A stretch of DNA of 64,000 bases, from NCBI GenBank assembly GCA_913057775.1, contig CAJXOG010000003.1:124001-188000 (forward strand), in the 5' to 3' direction. The notes beneath the pieces are model-generated. The model ran no database searches. It was not told where the DNA came from and worked only from the letters and a program-made list of their open reading frames with translations. Positions 42,618 to 51,273 of the stretch are shown here, one piece after another; the first letter of the stretch is position 1, and each line of letters opens with the position of its first letter. The DNA is from an uncultured Fodinibius sp. (GTDB lineage Bacteria > Bacteroidota > Rhodothermia > Balneolales > Balneolaceae). The translations under genes and the position numbers were made by a program.

Positions 42618-42667
42618 AAAGCCTTGCATCCCGAAAACATTCGAGGATGCAGGGCTTTTTGTTTTTA
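42618..42667 (+). terminator. Rho-independent terminator of tRNA-Phe
   Basis: GCCTTGCATCC (42621-42631) pairs with GGATGCAGGGC (42645-42655) over 11 bp with one G.U, then TTTTTGTTTTT. It begins 4 bases after the tRNA, so the tRNA is transcribed alone. Confidence 0.9.
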
Positions 42668-42842
42668 TCCTACCCAATTTTAAATACGGATGATATTGGC
42701 AACGCAAACTACCGCTTAAGCGAATTTCTTTAACTAATTTGGAGATAAGCCACTTGTAACATTAAAATTTTTTAATTAAATTATATTAAGAAAAATTAAT
42801 ATTCGTTAGAGCTTTTTAAGTTCTTCAGGCTTGGTGATCAAT

Positions 42843-43265
42843 ATGGGAAACAGTTCAAAGGGTAAAGTACTAATAGTTGAAGATGATATGTTGCTTTCGA
42901 TGGTGGAAGAGCGCCTTATCAAACGACTTGGTTTTGAAGTGGTTGGAAAAGTCACAAAAGGGGCTGATGCTATAAAAAAGCAAGAAGAGCTTAATCCCGA
43001 TATTATTGTGATGGATATTTCCCTGAAGGGAGACATGGATGGTATTGAAGCGATGGAAGCTATTCGTAAAAAGTCGGATGTGCCGGTTATTTATTTGTCT
43101 GGAAGTGGTGATCGCTATTCGCTGGAACGAGCAAAGAAAACAAGTTTTACTGATTTCTTAACAAAGCCGGTTACCGGTGGTGATTTAAAGGACCCGCTCT
43201 ACTCTGCAATGAATGCCCATAATGCAAAGTCTGAAAATGATAGTCAGATATTGAAATCTGCTTAA
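42843..43265 (+). CDS. Stand-alone response regulator receiver (CheY-like)
   Basis: 140 residues from ATG 42843 (a GTG four codons earlier is possible). The receiver has the acidic pair in LIVEDD, the phosphoacceptor Asp in IVMDISLKGDMDGIEA, the conserved Ser in IYLSGSGDR and the lysine in DFLTKPVTGGDL, so it should be phosphorylatable. No output domain follows. The ISLKGDMDGIEAMEAIRKK wording is that of receivers found on hybrid PAS/GAF kinases and of single-domain regulators. No kinase gene is near. Its stop shares bases with the stop of the convergent yhdH-like gene (43262-43265). Confidence 0.9.
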   Translation: MGNSSKGKVLIVEDDMLLSMVEERLIKRLGFEVVGKVTKGADAIKKQEELNPDIIVMDISLKGDMDGIEAMEAIRKKSDVPVIYLSGSGDRYSLERAKKTSFTDFLTKPVTGGDLKDPLYSAMNAHNAKSENDSQILKSA

Positions 43266-44257
43266 TCAGTAAGGTTGACAAGCACCCTGCCCACTTGTTT
43301 TCCGTTTAAAATCCGATCGATCTCATTATCCAATTCTCCTAAAGAGCACTCTCTGGCTAACCGTTCTATATTTTTTGGTTTCCATTCGCTAGCCAATTTC
43401 CTCCACAATTTTTTTCGCAATTCCATCTTGCAATTTCCGCTGTCCATCCCTGCTAAATGGACGCCGCGCAAGATAAATGGATAAACATTCGTATGAAGTT
43501 CATGTCCCAATACATTGCCGCAACAGGCAACAGTGCCATTATGTTGTGTTTGTCGCAATGTGGTGTCTAACATGATACCGCCAACCGTATCGATCGCACC
43601 GGCCCATTTGCTGCTCAACAGGGGACGTGAAGATTCATCTTGTACTTCATCCCGATGGATTACAGTGGTGGCACCGGTATCGGTTAAAAATTCCTTTTGA
43701 TTCATCTTCCCCGTGGCGGCTGTTACCTTATATCCCAGTTTGGATAGAATAGCAATGGCCATAATCCCTACGCCTCCGGTAGCTCCGGTCACTAAGATAT
43801 CACCACTGTCAGCATTGATATTATTGTGTCGAAGGTGATTGATCCCGATTGCGGCTGTAAATCCGGCCGTGCCCATGATCATGCTATCCCGCAGCGATAG
43901 ATTCTTCGGCAGGGGTACAATCCAGTCTGAAGGCACTCGAATATACTGTCCGAAACCACCCAAGGTATTTTGACCCAGGTCGTAGCCGGTTACAATTACC
44001 TTATCGCCGGGCGAAAATTGAGCATCACTGCTTTCGGCCACAAAACCCGCGGCATCAATTCCGGGAATATGAGGATAGTTTTTGGTAACACCTTTATTGC
44101 CTGAAGCGGAAAGTGCATCTTTATAGTTTAAAGAGGAATACTTAACCTCAATTAGCACGTCATGGTCGGGTAGTTTGTCAGCAGGCCATTGTTTGACGGA
44201 ACGATCAAATGAACTATCCGATTTTTCTTCTACAACCAGTGCCTTAAACGTACTCAT
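43262..44257 (-). CDS. YhdH/YhfP-type quinone oxidoreductase (acrylyl-CoA reductase-like)
   Basis: 331 residues, the size of AcuI/YhdH in the medium-chain reductase family. Features: SLNYKDALSASGNKGVTKNY, then PHIPGIDAAG, the NADPH Rossmann VTGATGGVGIMAIAILSKLG and CGNVLGHELHTNVYPFILRG with VHLAGMDS, which separate YhdH/AcuI from other quinone reductases. AcuI reduces acryloyl-CoA to propanoyl-CoA with NADPH; physiological substrate here unproven. The ATG overlaps the stop of the ALDH gene by four bases (ATGA), so translation is coupled. Confidence 0.92.
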   Translation of the reverse strand: MSTFKALVVEEKSDSSFDRSVKQWPADKLPDHDVLIEVKYSSLNYKDALSASGNKGVTKNYPHIPGIDAAGFVAESSDAQFSPGDKVIVTGYDLGQNTLGGFGQYIRVPSDWIVPLPKNLSLRDSMIMGTAGFTAAIGINHLRHNNINADSGDILVTGATGGVGIMAIAILSKLGYKVTAATGKMNQKEFLTDTGATTVIHRDEVQDESSRPLLSSKWAGAIDTVGGIMLDTTLRQTQHNGTVACCGNVLGHELHTNVYPFILRGVHLAGMDSGNCKMELRKKLWRKLASEWKPKNIERLARECSLGELDNEIDRILNGKQVGRVLVNLTD

Positions 44258-45621
44258 AAGAATTTAGTAAGTTTTTTTAACCACTTGAGTTTTTCCTTGT
44301 AGGGCGGATATCGCATTGGAATGTCCAACCAATTGCTTTTCTTCATGATGCTTTTGGGATGGGTAAAGGTATCAAAACTTGTTTTACCATGATACAGCCC
44401 AAAACCACTATTACCAATACCACCAAAGGGAAGTTCTGTATTTCCCAGGTGGGCGACGGTATCATTGATGCAGCCACCGCCAAACTGAAGATTGCGGATA
44501 ACTTTTTTCTGATTTTTGTTGTTTGTTGAGAAAAGGTAAAGCGCCAGTGGTTTCGATTTATTTTGAAGTGTTGAAATAATTTCACTCAAATCATCAAATT
44601 GTAATATTGGGAGAATGGGTCCAAAAATTTCTTCCTGCATGACAGGGTCATCCCAGGAAACACTCGTCAAGATTGTAGGTTCAATATACCGGGTATCAGG
44701 ATCTGTATTTCCCCCGTGAAAAACCTTCTCAGGCGTAATGAGATTGGCAAGCCGATCAAAATGTTTGTCGTTAATGATCCGTGCAAAATCATCACTTTGG
44801 CTGGGATCATCACCATAAAAAGAACGAATTTCCTTCTGAATAAGACGACAAAGTTCTGTATGCTTAGAAGTATGAACATATACGTAATCAGGGCTTACGC
44901 AGGTTTGTCCGGCATTGATAAACTTGCCCCAGGCAATGCGCTTGGCCGCCAGAGTTAAATCAGCGGATTGATCAACGATGGCGGGAGATTTTCCTCCCAG
45001 CTCAAGGGTAAGTGGGGTGAGCTGGTCAGCTGCTGATTTCATAATGATCTTGCCAACGTGGGTGCTTCCGGTAAAGAAAATATAGTCCAATGGCTCAGAA
45101 AGGAGCGATTGCGTTGTTTCTGCATCCCCCTCAACCGCACGAAAAAAACCGGAATCAAAGTTGGTGTTGATAAAATCTGCGAGAAGCCGGGAGGTATGCG
45201 GTGCGTTCTCGGACGGTTTGAGAATTACGGTGTTTCCGGCTGCAATAGCACCTAAAACAGGGTTAAGTGCCAACTGGACGGGATAGTTCCAGGGAGCAAT
45301 GACAAGCACTACGCCATAGGGTTGGGGCTTGATATAGCTTTTCGACGGAAAATTGATAAGAGAACTTTTAACCTTTTTGGTTTTCGCCCAGCGGTCGATA
45401 TTTGCAAGTAGGTGATCGATTTCTTGATAGAGGACGAAGAGTTCGGTTGCGTGAGATTCAAACGGTGGCTTTCGAAAATCCTCATTCAGTGCTTCATAAA
45501 TTTCGTCCTCGTGTTCTTTTAAGATGTTCTTTAATTTCTGCAGCTGTTGCTTGCGGAAAGAGATCTTCAGTGTTTTTCCTGAATTAAAAAATTGCTGCTG
45601 CTTTTTAACTACTTGTTCCAT
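44254..45621 (-). CDS. Aldehyde dehydrogenase, ALDH3-like (fatty aldehyde type)
   Basis: 455 residues, shorter than ALDH1/2 and typical of ALDH3. It oxidises aldehydes to carboxylic acids with NAD(P)+. Motifs: APWNYPVQLALNPVLGAIAAGN (cofactor/oxyanion Asn), FTGSTHVGKIIM, catalytic Glu in LELGGKSPAIV, catalytic Cys in NAGQTCVSPDYVYV, and EEIFGPILPIL. The C-terminus (about 435-455) is Lys-rich with aromatic residues and might bind membrane, as in ALDH3A2. It is preceded 21 bp upstream by an SDR gene and coupled to the reductase downstream. Confidence 0.94.
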   Translation of the reverse strand: MEQVVKKQQQFFNSGKTLKISFRKQQLQKLKNILKEHEDEIYEALNEDFRKPPFESHATELFVLYQEIDHLLANIDRWAKTKKVKSSLINFPSKSYIKPQPYGVVLVIAPWNYPVQLALNPVLGAIAAGNTVILKPSENAPHTSRLLADFINTNFDSGFFRAVEGDAETTQSLLSEPLDYIFFTGSTHVGKIIMKSAADQLTPLTLELGGKSPAIVDQSADLTLAAKRIAWGKFINAGQTCVSPDYVYVHTSKHTELCRLIQKEIRSFYGDDPSQSDDFARIINDKHFDRLANLITPEKVFHGGNTDPDTRYIEPTILTSVSWDDPVMQEEIFGPILPILQFDDLSEIISTLQNKSKPLALYLFSTNNKNQKKVIRNLQFGGGCINDTVAHLGNTELPFGGIGNSGFGLYHGKTSFDTFTHPKSIMKKSNWLDIPMRYPPYKEKLKWLKKLTKFL

Positions 45622-45642
45622 TTTGGAAAATATTAGATAGGT

Positions 45643-46452
45643 TTATGTTCGTCCCTTGAACGTATCCATAGAGTGATAAACCTGAAACAGCCGTCCGGCT
45701 AAAAAATCAAAAAACCGGGTGGGCAGTATCCCTTTTAAAAAGGGAAGGATTTTGACCATAAAGGGTTCCCGCAGGTGAATTTTATCTTTCTGTACAGCAG
45801 AAATAATCTTTTTGGCGATCTTTTCTGCATCTAACAATGGGGTAAGCACAGGTGGACTTACGCCTTCGAAAAGTCCCGTATTAATATAGCTGGGTTCTAC
45901 CGTGGTAACATTAATATTGGGATGTGGTTCGAGTTCTAGTCGCAACGATTCCGACCATCCAATAACCCCCCATTTGCTGCCGGCATAAACCGACATCTTT
46001 GGGTTGGCCATGCGTCCGGCTGCCGAAGAAATATTGACAATATGCCCCTTTCTCCGATTAATCATTGAATTTATAAAGGTTCGCGTGGTATGCATGGTAC
46101 CCAGAAGGTTAATTTGGATAAGGCGTTCTATATCAACGCGATCATGAGTACTAAAATCACCACCTACCACTGTGCCGGCGTTATTAATCAGAATGTCGAT
46201 ATGGTGGTGATCTGCCAGTACTTGTTCGGCTGTCTGATAAACCTGGTCTGGATTAGAAATATCAACCTTGTAAATAAACACTCTGTTGGAGTAATCAGAA
46301 AGTGAGTTCTGGCAATTTGAAATATTATCTTCGCTTATATCCCAGATAATCAGTTTTTTGGCATTACATTCTAAAGCTTCTCTACCCATGAGAAACCCAA
46401 TGCCGCCGGCGCCGCCCGTAATTAAAATGTGTTTGTTTTTAAAGGTGCTCAT
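45643..46452 (-). CDS. Short-chain dehydrogenase/reductase
   Basis: 269 residues from ATG 46452 (a TTG two codons upstream is possible). A classical SDR: coenzyme motif TGGAGGIGFLMG, structural NNAGTV, and the catalytic Ser-Tyr-Lys set (NISSAAGRM and YAGSKWGV). The helix IAKKIISAVQKDKIHLREPF and the C-terminal hydrophobic stretch (LPFLKGILPTRFFDFLAG) resemble lipid- or sterol-processing SDRs such as YqjQ/ DHRS-like. Being first of the SDR-ALDH-reductase operon, it is likely to act on an alcohol/aldehyde of the same pathway (inference). Confidence 0.92.
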   Translation of the reverse strand: MSTFKNKHILITGGAGGIGFLMGREALECNAKKLIIWDISEDNISNCQNSLSDYSNRVFIYKVDISNPDQVYQTAEQVLADHHHIDILINNAGTVVGGDFSTHDRVDIERLIQINLLGTMHTTRTFINSMINRRKGHIVNISSAAGRMANPKMSVYAGSKWGVIGWSESLRLELEPHPNINVTTVEPSYINTGLFEGVSPPVLTPLLDAEKIAKKIISAVQKDKIHLREPFMVKILPFLKGILPTRFFDFLAGRLFQVYHSMDTFKGRT

Positions 46453-46550
46453 AAACAAATTGTGATATTGCTAGAAGTATAGTTATAAATGTAAACGAAG
46501 GATAAAAAAATATTTGCGCATAGAAACTAATCTTTTGGATTATCAAACTT

Positions 46551-48236
46551 ATGCCTGACCAAAGTTACGACAAGTTACAAAATAGGATTGAGCGGCTAGA
46601 AAGCCGGGTAAAGGAGTTGGAGAATGAGTTAAAACAAACAGGGCAAGGTAAAATAGCATCAAAAAAGCAGAAGGAACAGGCGGTTCAAGGAAGTAAGGAC
46701 AGCAGCTGGGATGCGTTACAGTTGGGAGAAAAATGGTTGAATAACATTGGCATTGCTTTGTTGCTTATTGGTATTGTATTTCTTTTCAAGTATTCGATTG
46801 ATCAGGGTTGGCTAATCCCCGAGGTGCGCAGTGCAGTGGGACTAATCTCTGGGATACTACTTCTCGGATTTGGCCTTAGAATGGATGAGACCTTAAAACC
46901 ATTTAGGCAAATGATGATGGGCGGAGGAATCGCCGCTTTCTATATAACCGGTTTTGCGACCTTTCAGCTCTTTACTTTTATGCCTTCAACCATTGTTTGG
47001 TTGTTTATGATCGCGGTAACAGTACTGTCATTCTTGCTTTCGTTGCAGCAGGATGAAGCAATACTTGCGGTTATTGGTACGCTTGGTGCACTGGGTACGC
47101 CGTTTATGCTTTACTCGGGTGATGGAGAGATTGTTGGACTCATGATTTACTTTGCTATGATTGTCGGACCCGCGTCTATACTCTATATCAGAAAAGAATG
47201 GCAATCTCTGCTTTGGAGTATAGCGGTTGGTGGCCTGTTGGTTCTTGCTGCTGCGATAATCACAAATCTTGTTAGTACGGATGATATTACTTCTTTTGAG
47301 CGATGGACAATGCTTGGCGGAATAATAGTTTGGATATTGGCAAGCTGGCTGGTCCCTGTTTTTAAAGAGATGAGGGAAAGTCGGATATTAGAAGTTAATA
47401 ATGTGCCAGGAAGTTCTGATGAAGGTATTGGAAGTTCGATCCATATCATGGCATTAGGAGTACCCGTAATTGGAGTGCTGTTGAGCGCAGGAGTTTGGGA
47501 ATGGACAATGAATGAAGCCGGCATAGCGTCGATGGTTATGGCTGTTCTGGGTGGTGGTTTTTATTCGTTTTCAAAAACTCAGAAGCTGCCGGGGCTTGCT
47601 TCAACGCATGCTTTCTTGGGGTTGGTGCTGCTAACGGCAGGATTATTTCTGATACTGGAAGGAAATGTACTTTTTGCAGTATTTATCGTCGAATTAATTG
47701 CACTTCGCTATTTGGCGCACCATTCGGGAGATAAAAAAATAAGTATAGCATCACACCTGTTATTTGGAATTACTGTATGGTGGCTTATAAATCGCTTACA
47801 GATGAGTGGGGAAACTGCTTATTTGCTAAATCTTTCCACGCTGTCAGAGTTAACACTTATTTTAGCAGGAGGGTTATGGATTCCACAATACTTGCATAGG
47901 AACGACAGTCAAAACATCTATCAGGTGCTTTCACATCTGTTATTGTTGTATTGGCTGTATCAGAAATTGATATTATTCGAAAACGGGCAGGCATGGATCA
48001 GCCTTGCTTGGGGACTCTACGCTATTTTACTAATTGTATTGGGACTTGTGCGTTTTGGAAAAGAAATAAGGATGGCGGGTCTTGTCACCATGTTGGTAGT
48101 TGTGATAAAATTGTTTTTGGTTGATTTAGCCCAGTTGCAAGCTATCTGGCGCATTCTTTTGTTTATGGGATTTGGATCTGTTTTGTTGTTAGTAGGATAT
48201 CTGATTCAATCAAAATTCTTGGAGAGGAGCAGTTGA
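46551..48236 (+). CDS. DUF2339 multi-pass membrane protein
   Basis: 561 residues. A coiled coil (about 5-38) comes first, then WDALQLGEKWLNNIGIALLLIGI (read as LGEKWLNNIGIALLLIGIVF), the DUF2339 signature, and about 15 to 16 hydrophobic helices to the C-terminus. It lacks enzymatic motifs I can recognise. Relatives are very long and were once called 'predicted membrane proteins'; no function is known. Single gene, divergent from the SDR operon, with 84 bp to the peptidase gene downstream. Confidence 0.85.
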   Translation: MPDQSYDKLQNRIERLESRVKELENELKQTGQGKIASKKQKEQAVQGSKDSSWDALQLGEKWLNNIGIALLLIGIVFLFKYSIDQGWLIPEVRSAVGLISGILLLGFGLRMDETLKPFRQMMMGGGIAAFYITGFATFQLFTFMPSTIVWLFMIAVTVLSFLLSLQQDEAILAVIGTLGALGTPFMLYSGDGEIVGLMIYFAMIVGPASILYIRKEWQSLLWSIAVGGLLVLAAAIITNLVSTDDITSFERWTMLGGIIVWILASWLVPVFKEMRESRILEVNNVPGSSDEGIGSSIHIMALGVPVIGVLLSAGVWEWTMNEAGIASMVMAVLGGGFYSFSKTQKLPGLASTHAFLGLVLLTAGLFLILEGNVLFAVFIVELIALRYLAHHSGDKKISIASHLLFGITVWWLINRLQMSGETAYLLNLSTLSELTLILAGGLWIPQYLHRNDSQNIYQVLSHLLLLYWLYQKLILFENGQAWISLAWGLYAILLIVLGLVRFGKEIRMAGLVTMLVVVIKLFLVDLAQLQAIWRILLFMGFGSVLLLVGYLIQSKFLERSS

Positions 48237-48320
48237 TTTTAGCTTAGCAATCATGAAAAAAAGTATTACTTTCAAGTCAATTAAGGTTTGATTTTATATT
48301 CAACTTAAACATGTAAAAGT

Positions 48321-49979
48321 ATGAAGAGATTTTTAATAATAGCGTTGCTGGTAGGCGCTTTTGTGGGATGTATGAATTCACCTATTGATCAGGTGGCTGA
48401 AACAATTACCGAGAAAAGCTTGATGGAGCCCATTACGAAACTTTCTTCGGATGAGTTTATGGGGCGCGCAACGGGGACAATTGGTGAATTACGAACGGTT
48501 GATTACTTGGTTAGTCAATTAGAGGAATACGGGTTACAAGGCGGTGCAAAAGATAGCGGGTTCGTTCAGGATGTTCCTCTTGTTGGTCAAAAGACGGGTC
48601 AGGACACACAGGTGAGGATCGAAAAAGATGGAAATGTAATCCATCAGTTTGATTATTATTCTGATTTTATGGCATGGCCGTCTAACCTGGAAGAAGAAGT
48701 ATCTATCGAGGATGCCGATCTTGTTTATGTTGGATATGGGATACAGGCTCCGGAAGAAAATTGGGATGATTTCAAAGATACGGACGTGGAGGGTAAAATC
48801 TTGGTTGTAAAGAATAATGATCCCAGTGACGATCCCGATTTATTTGGCGGAGATACACGACTGTATTATGGTCGTTATGATTATAAATATGAGAAGGCTA
48901 AAGAGCTGGGGGCCGCAGGGGTATTGATTGTGCATACTACACCTTCAGCCGGATACGGATGGGAGGTTGTTGCCAACAGCTGGAGCCGTGAGCGATTTTA
49001 TCTGCGCGGAAATGACGCTATGGAAGACTCCCCTACAAAATTCAATGGGTGGCTGACAAAAGATGCAAGTACCAACTTATTTGAAAGTGCAGGACTGAAT
49101 CTTGAGGATCAGCTTGAAGCAGCTGAAAATCGAGACTTTGAACCGGTGCCATTGGAGGGATTATCACTTACCCTGAATCTGGAAGCTCAGTATCGCCAGC
49201 AAGATGCTAAAAATGTTCTTGGTGTTATTGAGGGCAGCAGCGATCGATTGAAAGATGAATACGTCGTATTTACTGCTCACCATGATCATCTTGGAGTAAC
49301 AAGTCCGGTAGAGGGTGACTCAATTAATAATGGAGCGCTTGACAATGCGGCAGGTGTGAGTGCAGTGCTGAATATGGCCAGAGCATATAAAGAAATTCAG
49401 CCACAGTTAAAGCGAAGTATACTGTTTTTATTTGTTGGTGCAGAGGAAGTAGGACTGCTTGGATCGCAATATTGGGCCGAAAATCCTACGGTACATCCCG
49501 GAAAAGTTACGGCTAATATCAACCTGGACGGAATGAATGTCTACGGTAAGACGAAAGATTTAGTACTTATTGGCTACGATCGAAATAGTGTGAGCGATGT
49601 AATTGAGAATGTTGCAGAGGAGCGGGGAAGAGTTGTCAAACCCGATCCTCATCCCGACCGAGGCTATTTTTATCGGTCCGATCATTTTTCTCTTGCTAAA
49701 AAAGGAATACCGGCCATATTTCCCAATCGGGGTAACGAGTTTATTGATAAGCCGGAAGGCTACGCCGCTATGGTTGACAGCCTCCAAGATGCCAACTACC
49801 ATAATGTCAATGATGAAATAAATAAGCATTGGGATCTTTCAGGAATGAAAGCAGATGTCCGCCTGTTTTTTGATGCAGGTTATCGCATTGCCAATGCTGA
49901 TGAACTGCAGACATGGCGGCAGGGCAATGAGTTTAAGCAAACTCGCTTGGATATGATTGAGGACGCCTCATCAAATTAA
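48321..49979 (+). CDS. M28 family aminopeptidase-type lipoprotein with PA domain
   Basis: 552 residues. MKRFLIIALLVGAFVGC is a lipoprotein signal peptide with cysteine at 17. A PA-type insert (about 110-215, VEGKILVVKNNDP and GAAGVLIVHT) sits inside the peptidase. Zinc ligands and catalytic residues of M28 are visible: TAHHDHLG (His), NGALDNAAGVSAV (bridging Asp), VGAEEVGLLGS (catalytic Glu and ligand Glu), NINLDGMN (Asp) and SDHFSLAKKGIPA (His). It is probably a periplasm-facing exopeptidase. Single gene with a 54-bp gap to the thioredoxin-like gene. Confidence 0.94.
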   Translation: MKRFLIIALLVGAFVGCMNSPIDQVAETITEKSLMEPITKLSSDEFMGRATGTIGELRTVDYLVSQLEEYGLQGGAKDSGFVQDVPLVGQKTGQDTQVRIEKDGNVIHQFDYYSDFMAWPSNLEEEVSIEDADLVYVGYGIQAPEENWDDFKDTDVEGKILVVKNNDPSDDPDLFGGDTRLYYGRYDYKYEKAKELGAAGVLIVHTTPSAGYGWEVVANSWSRERFYLRGNDAMEDSPTKFNGWLTKDASTNLFESAGLNLEDQLEAAENRDFEPVPLEGLSLTLNLEAQYRQQDAKNVLGVIEGSSDRLKDEYVVFTAHHDHLGVTSPVEGDSINNGALDNAAGVSAVLNMARAYKEIQPQLKRSILFLFVGAEEVGLLGSQYWAENPTVHPGKVTANINLDGMNVYGKTKDLVLIGYDRNSVSDVIENVAEERGRVVKPDPHPDRGYFYRSDHFSLAKKGIPAIFPNRGNEFIDKPEGYAAMVDSLQDANYHNVNDEINKHWDLSGMKADVRLFFDAGYRIANADELQTWRQGNEFKQTRLDMIEDASSN

Positions 49980-50051
49980 ATCCGGATTGTTTCGTTAGCA
50001 TTACAATAAGATTAAATTTGAAATCAATTTTTAATGTATACCCCTAATCAA

Positions 50052-50633
50052 ATGAAAAAAATAGCTATTACCTGCGTTCTAATTGCTGGATTAATTTTTG
50101 GGATGGGAACGTGGAGTCAAACAACCGCACAAGAAAATTCGAGTAATCAGCCGATAACTATTGTTGAATACAGTGATTATCAATGCCCGGCATGTGCCTA
50201 TTTTCATCCTATAGTAGAAAAATTGAAAGACAAATATAGCGATCAGGTTCAGTTCGAAATGAAATATTTTCCGCTGAATTCACACCGGTATGCGGCACTG
50301 GCGGCGCGTGCGGCACAAGCAGCTAAAAATCAGGGCAAATTTTATGAGATGCATAGCCTGTTGTTTGAAAACCAGAAGCGTTGGTCCAGCTCGGGTAGTC
50401 CCACGTCCATATTTGTAAATTATGCTCGAGAGTTGGATTTGGATATTGATCAGTTTAAGAACGATCTTAATGCCACCGAGACCCAGAAGGTTGTGATGGA
50501 ACAGCGACAAGAAGGTCGCAGCGCAGGAGTTGATGCCACGCCTACCTTTTTCATTGAAGGAGAGAAAGTTGATCCCCTGCCCCGAAATTTCCAGGAGTTC
50601 GATCAGTTGGTCCAACAATATATTGGAGAGTGA
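50052..50633 (+). CDS. Secreted DsbA-family thioredoxin-fold oxidoreductase
   Basis: 193 residues from ATG 50052; an ATG at 50034 would add six residues. MKKIAITCVLIAGLIFGMGT is a signal peptide ending near SQTTAQE. The active site is YQCPACAYFHP with Cys45 and Cys48, the C-P-A-C of DsbA/DsbG-like proteins, the DVTPTFFIE-like cis-Pro position being GVDATPTFFIEGE, and the helical insertion QAAKNQGKFYEMHSLLFENQ. This is the thioredoxin_4 (DsbA/BdbD) family, which forms or isomerises periplasmic disulfides. The gamma carbonic anhydrase gene follows after 21 bp. Confidence 0.92.
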   Translation: MKKIAITCVLIAGLIFGMGTWSQTTAQENSSNQPITIVEYSDYQCPACAYFHPIVEKLKDKYSDQVQFEMKYFPLNSHRYAALAARAAQAAKNQGKFYEMHSLLFENQKRWSSSGSPTSIFVNYARELDLDIDQFKNDLNATETQKVVMEQRQEGRSAGVDATPTFFIEGEKVDPLPRNFQEFDQLVQQYIGE

Positions 50634-50654
50634 AAATTATAGTGTGCTTATACA

Positions 50655-51203
50655 ATGATTTATGAATTTCTTGACAAAAAGCCGGATTATCCCGATTCGG
50701 CATTTGTAGCACCCAGCGCTGATATTATCGGTGATGTTTCGATCGGACAAGAGAGCAGCATTTGGTTTAATGTTACTATTCGTGGGGATGTAAACTGGAT
50801 TAAGATCGGAGAGCGATCCAATATTCAGGACAATACGTGCATTCATGTGAGGAATCAGACCGGTCCAACTGAGATTGGAAATGAAGTAACCATTGGTCAC
50901 AACGCTATGATTCACGGCTGCACCATCCATGATCGGGTGCTTATTGGTATTCATGCCACGGTGCTGGATAAGGCCGTAATTGAATCAGATGTAATCGTTG
51001 CAGCAGGAAGCTTGGTGCCGCCGGGCAAACTGTTAGAGTCGGGCTATCTGTATATGGGATCGCCTGTGAAGCAAAAACGAAGGCTTTCGGATGAAGAAAT
51101 TGCTTCTATCAAAGAACACTCCAACAATTACGTAAAGTATGCCCGCGCTTATATGCAGAAGGATACGTATGAGTCCAATCCGTTTTATGATGCGGATGAA
51201 TAA
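50655..51203 (+). CDS. Gamma-class carbonic anhydrase family protein
   Basis: 182 residues, a left-handed beta-helix of hexapeptide repeats (V-x-I-G-x-x-t-x-I pattern). The three zinc histidines are visible in CIHVRN, IGHNAMIHG (two of them in IGHN and MIHG). Active-site-flanking residues are RGDVNWIKIGERSNIQD and SLVPPGK. At the usual 'IGMGATVLD' site, this protein has IGIHATVLD, so a His replaces the conserved Met/Gly turn. Members (YrdA, CaiE, CamH-like) reversibly hydrate CO2 or are inactive. It follows the DsbA-like gene by 21 bp and precedes hemW by about 70 bp. Confidence 0.92.
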   Translation: MIYEFLDKKPDYPDSAFVAPSADIIGDVSIGQESSIWFNVTIRGDVNWIKIGERSNIQDNTCIHVRNQTGPTEIGNEVTIGHNAMIHGCTIHDRVLIGIHATVLDKAVIESDVIVAAGSLVPPGKLLESGYLYMGSPVKQKRRLSDEEIASIKEHSNNYVKYARAYMQKDTYESNPFYDADE

Positions 51204-51273
51204 CTTAATAAAGGGATTAGGGATTAAACTTTTCTGCTTGATTATTCTTATTAATTTGTAATTCCTAATTCAC

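Noticed and set aside
42542-42667. tRNA-Phe as an integration site
   Set aside because: No integrase, no direct repeat of the tRNA 3' end and ordinary genes on both sides.
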